This document shows positions 23,281 through 31,668 of a stretch of DNA of 64,000 nucleotides, one piece after another. Source of the stretch: Ceratobasidium sp. AG-K (taxonomy: Eukaryota > Basidiomycota > Agaricomycetes > Cantharellales > Ceratobasidiaceae); assembly GCA_037039685.1 (NCBI GenBank), contig JAWNGF010000012.1, positions 1,550,001-1,614,000 on the forward strand, in the 5' to 3' direction. The notes under the pieces are model-generated. The model searched no databases, was not told the origin of the DNA, and worked only from the letters and a program-made list of their open reading frames with translations. The position numbers were made by a program, and so were the translations under genes. Each line of letters begins with the position of its first letter. The stretch's first letter is position 1.

Positions 23281-23637
23281 CGCTAATGCCTGTCCGAACG
23301 TTACAATGATTTTCTAGCGAGCTCAGGTGTTTCCGGCGGCCAGATAGCCGTGTCTTCACTCACGTAAACCAAAATTTCAGCCGTACCGGAACTTGACTTG
23401 CGCACTCCTGCGCCTGGCCGAGTCCGTTTATTGGCACCAACGACCTGGCGACTACCAACAGAAGCCACCAGCTATCGCGATATAAAACGACAGTGACGAG
23501 GGTCAACGACTTCAACGAAACAGCGCGGAGCCAACTTCTACCCCAAGGTATGCGGTGGTCCCTCATCTAGCTCTTTAAGCGCACTGACATTTGCCGGTGT
23601 GCAAAGAAACTACAAGCGAGCTTACTGAACTCGATAT
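23281..23637 (-). repeat. Right arm of the inverted repeat (active lectin promoter side)
   Basis: This is the reverse-complement partner of 22513-22873. The outer boundary coincides with the start codon of the lectin-like gene at 23636, so the arm is essentially that gene's promoter and leader. Confidence 0.85.
23481..23487 (+). promoter_or_regulatory. TATA box of the lectin-like gene
   Basis: TATAAAA lies 155 bp upstream of the ATG at 23636 and is conserved in mirror image in the left repeat arm. Confidence 0.5.
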
Positions 23638-24463
23638 GGCTTCCCCTTCTCAGTGCGTACTTCCGTCCTGGATTGTTTATATATGTATTTGTTCGCATGG
23701 CGAACGGAGACGTCGTCTTATGAATGTCGTCGTGGGTTGTACCTATCACCCACGCCAGGTGAAGGCAGTATGCGCTTACTAATATCGGATTTCGTGTAGA
23801 ATTGCTGACATTACACGCGGTATCTTTGCTGTGGTCAACGCCGAGACACAAAAGGCCATAGATTCCCAGCTTTCGGGACAGAATCTCCTGTAAGTCGAGG
23901 ATGCGTCAAGCTTGTTCCCGTTGGTGAATGATGCTGAGGCGACTCCATACTAGGAAATGGACTAGTCCAGTGGCACTTGGAAGCGTATTTCGAGTTTGCG
24001 ATCATCCCTCAAGCCTCTCCATTGACTGTCCCGGAACGATTTTCCACACGTGGGAATCATTCAATGCCATACAGCAGCAGGTATGTATTACGTTGGGGTT
24101 GAATTCAACCAGATGAAGGTTGCTCATGACTATCTTAGTGGGTGCTCGAGCTTGGAGTGGCAGGTTATCGCATCAAGAACCCCCACAACGGGCGCTATAT
24201 AACCGCGAAGCCTGACTCGTTCCTCAGCGGAGAGGTTAACAGCACCCAAGAGTTCAAGTTCGAGGGGAGCTCTGCGGAGGGATACCAGTAAGTGAACCGA
24301 ACGTCGTCGAAACTCAATCTCACGAAACTCGTATCGAAGTATCATCGACGCCGGAAATAATGGGCAGGAAGTTCAATTTGAACAAGGAGGCGACCGCAAG
24401 TCAGGGACCAAGCTCGTTTTGGGGGCTGGGCGCACCCAGAAGTGGTTTTTGGAGCCCTTCTAA
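23636..24463 (+). CDS. Ricin-B/beta-trefoil lectin-like small protein
   Basis: Five exons (23636-23652, 23800-23889, 23954-24080, 24139-24287, 24340-24463) encode 168 residues. No signal peptide is visible. The protein reads as beta-trefoil repeats: FAVVNAETQKAIDSQLSGQN, then SVFRVCDHPSSLSIDCPG ending in IQQQWVLE (the QxW-type motif), then YRIKNPHNGRYITA, and a final repeat ending TQKWFLEPF. This pattern matches small fungal ricin-B-fold carbohydrate-binding proteins, which act in defence or sugar recognition; no toxin (A-chain) domain is present. The first exon is only 17 nt and is followed by a 147-nt intron. The promoter is one arm of an inverted repeat. An interstitial CCTAA tract begins 215 bp past the stop. 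Confidence 0.8.
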
Positions 24464-24677
24464 AGTGACTTGACTCAGCCTTGATACCGGCCCAATGCCC
24501 GTGTTTGTTCTTTCCTACAAATGATATGTGATACGACCGCTCTATAGTGGTTGAAGTTCTTTGGATAATTAGGTGTGGAAGGAACGAAGGGGCACAAGGA
24601 ATAGAATTTCCGGGTACCCTTCCCGGTTAAGACTGCCTGATCAGGAGGGGCTCTAGTCTTCAATCTACCATGCCCAT

Positions 24678-24769
24678 ACTAACCTAACCTAACCTAACCT
24701 AACTAACTAACCTAACCTAACCTAACCTAACCTAACCTAACCTAACCTAACCTAACCTAACCTAACCTG
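24678..24769 (+). repeat. Interstitial telomere-like (CCTAA)n tract
   Basis: About 18 copies of CCTAA run with small variants (two CTAA units near 24700). The complementary strand reads TTAGG. The tract sits between protein-coding genes, not at a chromosome end. The C-rich strand is plus, so a chromosome end would have faced left. Confidence 0.85.
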
Positions 24770-24836
24770 ACCCCCTGAGCCAAACAAGATTTTTGATGTT
24801 GGTAGAGTATGATGTATTGTGTAATTCCATGGTGTA

Positions 24837-25842
24837 CACTTCTGTGTGCACAAATTTTGTGCAACTTTGAGTCCAAGGCCAGTTGTGGCACTGTAATACA
24901 TCATTTCACACAATGGCCTGTACTTCTGTGTGCGCAACTTTTGCGCAACTTTGAGTCCAAGCCCATGTGAGTCATGTGACATGCTATTTCCAATCAAGGC
25001 TTGCACTTCTGTGTGCGCAAAAATTGCGCAAGTTTTAGTCCATGTCCTGTTGTTGCACTATAATATATGGTGTAATTCCATGGCTTGCACTTTTGTGTGC
25101 GCAAATTTTGCGCAGATTTTAGTCCAAGGCCATTTGTGGCGCTGTAATACATCATTTCACACAATGGCCTGTACCTCAGTGTGCGCAACTTTTGCGCAAC
25201 CTTGAGTCCAAGTCCCGGTGGGTCATGTGACATGCTATTTGCAATCAAGGCTTGCACTTCTGCGTGCGCAACTTTTGCGCAACTTTGAGTCCATGTCCTG
25301 TTGTTGCACTATAATATATTGTGTAATTCCATGGCTTGCACTTTTGTGTGCGCAAATTTTGTGCAACTTTGAGTCCAAAGCCATTTGTGGCACTGTACTT
25401 CATTATTTCACACAATGGCTTGTACTTCTGTGTGCACAACTTTTGCGCAACTTTGAGTCCAAGTCCAGGTGAGTCATGTGATATTGTATTTCCAATCAAG
25501 GCTTGCATTTCTGCGTGCACAACTTTTGTGCAAGTTTTAGTCCATGTCCTGTTGTTGCACTATGATGTATTGTGTAATTCCATGGCTTACACTTCTGTGT
25601 GTGCAGATGTTGTGCAACTTTGAGTCCAAGTCCAGTTGTGGCACTGTAATACATCATCTCAAAAAATGGCTTGTACTTCTGAGTGCACAACTTGTGCACA
25701 ACTTTTAGTCCATGTCCTGATGTGGCACAGTAGTTCATGATTCTTTACCTTGGCTTGCACTTCTGTGTGCACAACCTTTATACAAATTTCAGCCCAAGTC
25801 CCACTATGGTCAAAGTTTGTGAATTCTCTTGTCATTATTACC
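24837..25842 (+). repeat. 84-bp tandem array with 252-bp higher-order repeat structure
   Basis: Twelve monomers start at 24837, 24921, 25005, 25089, 25173, 25256, 25340, 25424, 25507, 25591, 25675 and 25759, all opening near ACTTCTGTGTGCGCAA. Three diverged types alternate A-B-C: A ends ...CATTTCACACAATGG, B ends ...ATTTCCAATCAAGG, C ends ...GTGTAATTCCATGG. The 28-codon length keeps minus-strand frames open over two to three units at a time (GLGLKVAQKLRTQK). Confidence 0.9.
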
Positions 25843-26356
25843 TCTAAAACCCTGCTATATTTATGTATTGAAGTTTTTGTGCATGTACCAGTGGATGTGA
25901 GTGCTCACCCTACAACAGCTCTAGGTTTAACCTGCCTATTTGAAGCTGGGTTGTGCCTAGAGTTCTGCCTACTTTTCCCCATTAACCGTAACCGAGGCTA
26001 TCAGCATCCTGTTACAGGCCGGGCCGGTGTCGCTGTGTTTTCCTGCTGCGCTTTGCGCCGGGGATTCGCGGGCGCCGGTTGTCAGGTGCCATGTGACGTG
26101 GAACGATTTAGCACGCGTGGGCTCGCTTAGGCGGACACGTGTAGCCGAGGAGTGACGTGGCCGGCTGCCAAGGATTTGTTCCTTTGTACCGTGCCGAGTA
26201 GTGTGGTCTTGGCTGTTGACACGTGTCAATTTCGGCCGCCGAGATCTATGTTGTCGTACTATCATTCGCTGATAGGTTATCTCGCTTAAATCGCCAAGCC
26301 GGCCGCCGTGCCGCTTAGCGTGGGAGTTCCTTGGCTCCCAGCAGATATATAAACAA

Positions 26357-26431
26357 GGGGATGAGCACTGATGAGGTGTCATACCGAAAGCGCTAGTCCA
26401 CGTTGTGTGCTAGCCCTTTGCTTTCATCCCC
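26357..26431 (+). ncRNA. Hammerhead ribozyme (type I)
   Basis: All core elements are in order. Stem I 5' strand GGGGATGAGCA (26357-26367); CTGATGA (26368-26374); stem II GGT/ACC closed by GTCAT (26375-26385); GAAA (26386-26389); stem III GCGCTAG against CTAGCCC with one C-C mismatch and a 13-nt loop; then U-U at 26417-26418, the predicted cleavage site; and stem I 3' strand TGCTTTCATCCCC (26419-26431), which pairs over 11 positions with a two-base bulge. A15.1 pairs with U16.1 and the 2.1/1.1 pair is A-U as in known hammerheads. Cleavage is predicted after 26418. Confidence 0.85.
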
Positions 26432-26479
26432 GCTTCACTCGTGCTCGCTGCGCTTGCACTCGCTCCGCTCCATCTCTGT

Positions 26480-26495
26480 CTAACCTAACCTAACC
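26480..26495 (+). repeat. Short CCTAA tract at the 3' end of the ribozyme unit
   Basis: CTAACCTAACCTAACC follows the ribozyme by about 50 bp, repeats the motif of the 24678-24769 tract, and marks the right boundary of the unit. Confidence 0.75.
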
Positions 26496-26499
26496 ATCC

Positions 26500-26835
26500 C
26501 GTTCTAGCCAAAAAATCCAGAGGTAAGTCCTGCCAATGTCTTTTGGCGGACTTACGGATTCGATATCCGGACCTCCGGACGATTCAGCTTACTTCCGGAT
26601 TGCCGACCTTTCTTCCGGACGCGTTGGATACCCTCGGGCGGGTTCTTTGGTGGTAGGTCGGCCACTTCCGGATTGTTCGGAGGTTTCGAGGGGTGTGGTA
26701 GAACAGGGTCTAGATTGTTTCTATAAGCATTCCTAGTTGTAATTAAATAGCTCCTAATAATAAAAAGTGTTGCATTAGTAAACCGGCAGTTGCATAGCTC
26801 AATCAAATGCAGTAAGACAAAGGTTTTCACACCTT
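26500..26835. other. Unassigned sequence right of the repeat unit
   Basis: Short words such as CTTCCGGATTG recur at 26592 and 26664. No gene is supported. Confidence 0.4.
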
Positions 26836-27430
26836 GGATTTACCCAGCACCCAAGCTCCGATTGATAATCCAACATTGATTTCCATCCTGAATACACCCA
26901 CTTGCACACATTATGTTGCACGTGTCGATCACTTCCCCACTCGAGAGTAACCTTCATATGAAACCACCGTGTACCTGCACGAGGTGTTGACTTTGGTCCG
27001 AGCCTCCAGAATTAAGGGGAGTAATAAGGTTTGAGGTTGGTCGTTGGGGTTGATGGCAGTGTTGGGCAGGATAGGGAGCGCGAAGAGGTGCTGGAGCTGT
27101 CCGTGAAAAGACCGCGTGATAAAGTCGGGCGGCGCATTTGGTATATGTGTGGTTGATTGATCTGGAGCTTGTACTCAATTTGTATTGAAATTGGTTGAAA
27201 ATAAAATTTGAAATAAGACTCTTACCCAAACGAACGATGCGTCACGTCCATCCGCTCGTTGTTTGTGGTATCCATGCGTGTGGATCAAATCGCCCCCACC
27301 AGTAATGCGCATTCGTCCCCATTGCATAACCGACGCCGGAACGTATGCCTTGGCCTCTTGGAACGTGATTTCATATGCTGTTACAAGGTGTTTGGCGATT
27401 TTTCGGCGCAGCGGCTCTGTCACCGGCAAT
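26836..27430 (-). pseudogene. Plavaka-type transposase C-terminal fragment, copy B
   Basis: Minus-strand pieces YVPASVMQWGRMRITGGGD, HKQRADGRDASFV and, after an intron-like gap and a frame change, RLYHAVF plus HGQLQHLFALPI follow the C-terminal order of basidiomycete Plavaka-like transposases (VxQWGKxRRxxGGD ... RDATFVRY ... FYGQLxHIF). Frame changes and missing parts make it a relic. It lies downstream of copy A and so comes from a second element or a partial duplication. Confidence 0.55.
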
Positions 27431-27835
27431 CATTCAGAGCGCGGGGTCAATAGCGCGCAATTTGGGTCTCAGTTGTAGGCAGGCGTAAGAATAAAGTATC
27501 TGACGATTAAGTTACTTACAATCCGGGAGTCGCCCGCCCTCAGTTGCCTGAAACTGTGTACCCTCACCAGACTGGATCCTAGTGTTATAGGCGCTTGTCG
27601 AAAAATGGCCACTTTTAGTGCCATTATCAGCGCTTTTTACGGAGATTCCTCAATACCTATTCTTTCGGTTCATCTATTATTTACAGGAAATATGCGCATT
27701 AATTTGTAGTTTAGGGGGACATGGAAACCGTACAGTACGAGGCGGAGACAATAAATCTATGGTCAAAAGTGTTGAAATCGTGGGTGAGACGGGTTTTAGA
27801 GCTCGATCTCAGATTCTATCCAGCATGTGAGGAAT
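27431..27835. other. Spacer between the two transposase fragments
   Basis: No coding similarity was recognised. The stretch may contain the border of one of the two transposon copies. Confidence 0.4.
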
Positions 27836-28450
27836 TCAGTTGCAATTAGTTTTATATATGCTTACCGTAACCATCCGAGTCCGCTTCATCACACACATAC
27901 TCTGCATTCCTAAGGAAGCCACGATGGTCCACAATCCCCCACTGCCCACGGTCGGGAACTTGGCCAACCGCACACTGCACGGCTCAAAGATCCACCACCT
28001 CCGCGATTCCAGTTTGCTTGTAGTACGGTATCCCGAGCGGTTTATTGTCAGCAATAAGATTGCACTGCTGGATTAGTGTAAATACAACTGTTTCCGCACA
28101 TATACCTGAACTAGCCAAGTGCGGGACGCGGATTTGAAAAATGTGTAGAAGCTGCCCGTAGAACATGCGCTGGGAGAACACCGGGCTTGCACGTGGGCGA
28201 TGCGCCATAATATCTACATGCCGTTTGTACTATGTGAAACAATATCATCGTAAGTTGTATCCGGTATTGAGTCAAAGAGGAGATCTTACCTGCACAAATG
28301 AATTATGCCTCCCTTCCGAGTGCAAACGTGTTACGCCTCGTGCAGTTATAAGGTTGCCTCTATTTGCTTTCTTGAAAATTTCCCCATTGTGGTACGCTCG
28401 CTGGGACTAGTTCTCGGAAATGTGACCACTGGCAGCCATAGCGGGTTGAA
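27836..28450 (-). pseudogene. Plavaka-type transposase C-terminal fragment, copy A
   Basis: From right to left the minus strand reads ELVPASVPQWG, then in another register NLITARGVTRLHSEGRHNSFVQ, an apparent intron, FSQRMFYGQLLHIFQIRVP, LGIPYYKQTGIAEVVDL and, again in another register, CSVRLAKFPTVGSGGLWTIV. This is the ordered C-terminal domain of the transposase at 29046-31412. At least two register changes break it. A LINE fragment separates it from the main body. Confidence 0.6.
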
Positions 28451-28469
28451 AGTGCAGCGAGTATCTTGT

Positions 28470-29165
28470 GCCTAGTGTCGCCAACAACCTGTAGCTCTGC
28501 CTTTGGGCATAAGAGCTCGAATGTACGATTTGGGAGTGATTTTAGATGTCACCACTAGGTATACTGGAGAGGGTAGGGCCCCGGGCCAATAAAACGTCCT
28601 ACATTTGGAAGTGGGTGCCAAGGGTCGAGTTAGAGCCTGCAAATTCGAATTTCGACGCCATTCCGAAAGATTGAGCTCAAGTCCATACAATGGGATGGTA
28701 GCGGGGCTAAATCGGTCAGGAGCCACATGCATTTTCAGGCTCGTCTCGGGCCACGTCGCCCTGGGAACCCACTTGTACAGAATAGGCTGCTCCGACTCTG
28801 CCTATGTGAATACTTCGGCACAGAGCCAGAAACGGTCACACACTTCCTATTTCGATGCCCGGCACATGGGGAGGATTGGCACGAGCACTTGGGCTCCAGG
28901 GGATGGGATTTCCTGTCGTTGGACTTCCTTCCGTCCTCGCCAGGGGCATCCAGGCGCTTCTCGGCTTCATCAAAGCCATGCGTCGATTCGCAGAATCTCT
29001 TGGATAGTTTACTTTATTTTTGTGGTTCGGTTGCGCGTCTAGTACTTATTTCTCCCTCTTTAGGTGCTGAGTTTGTCCCTGTTTTGTATTTTCTCTTTCT
29101 CTCTCTCTGGCTTGTCTTCTCCACAGAAGGTGTACATAGGGCCAGGCCCCGACACATCCTTTGAT
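28470..29165 (+). mobile_element. LINE (Tad-like) retrotransposon 3' fragment inserted in the transposase
   Basis: The frames RLVSGHVALGTHLYRIGCSD and, one register over, GTEPETVTHFLFRCPAH match the RNase H / zinc-knuckle end (zf-RVT region) of non-LTR reverse transcriptases, where the usual text is RxGHVALxxHLYRIGxxDSxxCxCG...ETVxHFLFxCP. A frameshift near 28805 splits the motif. The downstream CT-rich stretch (29085-29110) fits a LINE 3' untranslated tail. Opposite orientation to the surrounding transposase indicates insertion. Confidence 0.65.
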
Positions 29166-31412
29166 ACTATCGATCATATTAATATAAATTCTATACAATA
29201 ACTTGAGCTGCGATAGGATCGCTATATCATACACATGGTGATCGATGCTGGAAAAGGGGTGGCGGCGGTTCCGCACGGCGGGTAACAGTGAGCCACAGAA
29301 GCGCTCTGTTGGAAATGCCCAATAGACCCATGGAGGCCTGAGGGCTGAAATGGAATCGGCAATGTGAAGGAGTCCGTAGATCGTCAGTGTGCACACTGGT
29401 AGCCGAGAAAGATTATATTGGTAATATAGCCTGTTTCATCTCTGGTGAGGCACAATCATTGGGAAGATGGAACGGATTTGGAACTTACTTCTCTTATGTT
29501 TGAACCCATCCCGCCAAACCTGTTTGAATTTCTTCCAATTCGGTAGTTGAAATATTGAACTAGAGGCACAACTGGAGGGTGCGGACAAGCTTGACGAAAT
29601 GAGCATAGTGCTTCTCTTCCCGGAATCGGTGCCGTAGTACGATAGGGCCAATGTAAATCGCCCAGAATGACCAGCTTTCCACAGTGAAATATGATCGGTC
29701 TTTTGAGGGGTTGGGAATCCGACACGAGAAAGAAGAAGCGATATGGTCTTCAGATGCTGCAGCTGCTTCTCCGATGGCCTCAAACACAGTGGGAGCCAGT
29801 TGGTGTGAGCCAATACCATCGCCCAAGCCTTTGAATTCGCCAGTCCACAGCAAGGGTAAGTTTGGGATTATTCCCTCCCAGACTAGATGCATGAAGTCGT
29901 ATGGGAATGAGGTCGGAAAATCCAGGGAGGGGATGAGAGACAATAGAGGAATTCACTTTATGCCATATTGGGTTGCCGAGCGCCTCTCTTCTGTGTTCGA
30001 ACGTGCACTAATAGCCTCGTACGCCAGGGACATCATTCGGGCATGGCTACGGAGGGGAAGGGAAAGTGGATCATAGGACCTTGAAGGTTCGGAGAGAGGA
30101 GATCGATGTAATGGGGTATAGTGAGCGGAGCTCTGGGAGTCAGGTGCCTGCATTGCAAGTATTTCGCATGCTCGGCAAGGGAATTTACCGTTGTATCCCT
30201 TCATCAACATAAGTTTCGAGACTGCGGGAATATCTCCAAATGCTAGGATTAAAAAAGCGGATAGCACAAACAGTTCGTCGAGCTCAGCATCGTAAGCATC
30301 CATTCCATGCATGAGTTCAAATAATTCTTCAACAAGCGGGTAGAGGAATGTTCCAATGTCTTTGACAGCTTTGGGGCCAGGAATCACTCCAAGACAAATG
30401 ATACATTCGAGTTGAACACGAATATCGGGAGGCAGGTTGAGATTGTATATCAGTATTGGCCGGCACGATGATTTTCAATTCTTGAATGGAAAAAAGCCAT
30501 CTGTATACAACCCAAGAGCGATATCACGAGTGTCTTCAAAAAATCGACAGCCCTGTTTTTGAGCACCAGGAACAAGCTTCAACAAGAGAGCGAGATAATG
30601 TGAGCCACCACGAACGTCAGTAATTTGGCCATGCTGCTTCACAAGATTGCCCCGGTAGCTCATCAACCCACGCATCCGAGTGTTTGCCATCACAGCCTTG
30701 AGTTGGGGGATGAGTGGAAGATTTGAGAAATGTTTAGCCGTAGGGGTTCCATCGGATTTGAAACGTAGAGTTTGACAGTATGGGCAAGACTTAAGCTCCT
30801 TTACTGTAAGCCACCAGTGTAACACACACAGTTGTATTTGCATCGATCATAAAGCACAGGCGCGATTCCAGAGAGGCATGCCGCCCGAACTTGGATCTGA
30901 TACAGAGATGGAATGTCAGAGAGTCCTCGATCACGGAACGCATAAGGCGGCAGAGCAGCAGCATTAGATAGAATATTCGTGTACATGCGATAGTTGAATG
31001 CGTCTATGATTAGCTCATCTTCGGACGACAATTGCTTATGCCCTGACGCACCAAAACGTAAGTTTCAGAGAGCATGAAGCTGCCTGTACTTACGATTAAT
31101 GGCGAATGTTCTCTCAAAGTTAAGTCCGAGTGCCTCATTTGCTGTAAGTCCATTCAAATCTAACCAGGCAACGTCAGAGTCACAGTTGTTTGAGGTTGAG
31201 GAATCGAGGTCAATACCGCGTGGATTGAAGCCTTCAGTTTGACTATCATGGGTCTCGCACTCATCGCTTCCTTCCATGTAACAGGATCGTGGTTTGTCTC
31301 CGAACACAGGAGAGAAACCAAAGAACGAGCAAGGGACGCAAGAAGTCGAATACGCATACTCGGCGCAACCGTCATACTTTAATTGGCAACAGCTGGCTCG
31401 CTTGGTAATCAC
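29046..31412 (-). pseudogene. Plavaka-like DNA transposase, main body (pseudogene)
   Basis: The minus strand carries the ordered family landmarks EDELIIDAFNYRMYTNILS; ELKSCPYCQTLRF; NLNLPPDIRVQLECI then VIPGPKAVKDIGTFLYPL; FPCRACEI; FPYDFMHLVWEGIIPNL with LWTGEFKGL; WSFWAIYIGPIVLRHRF; HFVKLVRTLQLCL; LLHIADSI and YWAFPTERFCGSLLPAV. An intron follows at about 31095-31045. In-frame stops occur at 30475-30477, 29953-29955 and near 29560, plus a register change near 30805, so it is not functional. These elements move by a DDE-type transposase. The C-terminal end continues as copy A beyond the LINE insertion. Function is recalled from family knowledge. Confidence 0.8.
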
Positions 31413-31668
31413 AACACCTTACACGGCAATCACCCAACGCCATTCACCCAACGCCATTCATCAATTCAATCGTACGCGCTCCCGATTCATTCACAAACGA
31501 CACGTGATCGCCCACACGTTAAACGGCAATGCAATAATAAGTAGCAAAGAACAATTACAAACGCCAGGCCCGGACGCTCTCGTGTCGAATCTCGGCGCAT
31601 GTAGCGCCCAATCGAGTCGAGCCCATGGACACTAGGGCTATCACCTCCCCCACAAGCCCGACGTCAAG

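Larger units (their letters stand above)
24770..26479 (+). mobile_element. Candidate non-autonomous telomere-associated retroelement (Penelope-type?)
   Basis: This 1.7-kb unit lies exactly between the CCTAA tract at 24678-24769 and a shorter CCTAA tract at 26480-26495. From left to right it has an 84-bp tandem array, a GC-rich promoter-like stretch with TATATAAA near 26346, and a hammerhead ribozyme. No reverse transcriptase or endonuclease frame is present. Telomere-attached, endonuclease-deficient Penelope-like elements (Athena, Coprina) are known from rotifers and basidiomycetes, and Penelope-like elements are known to carry hammerhead motifs. Assigning this unit to that group is inference. 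Confidence 0.45.

Noticed and set aside
24678..24769. True chromosome end
   Set aside because: Coding genes lie on both sides, so the tract is internal in this assembly.
24994..25738. Minus-strand open frames of 80-95 codons in the tandem array
   Set aside because: They follow from the 84-bp (28-codon) period. Frames end where 83-bp monomers shift the register, so a protein is not supported.
24837..25842. CRISPR-like array
   Set aside because: Units are directly adjacent and diverged along their full length, with no repeat-spacer alternation, and the DNA is nuclear fungal.
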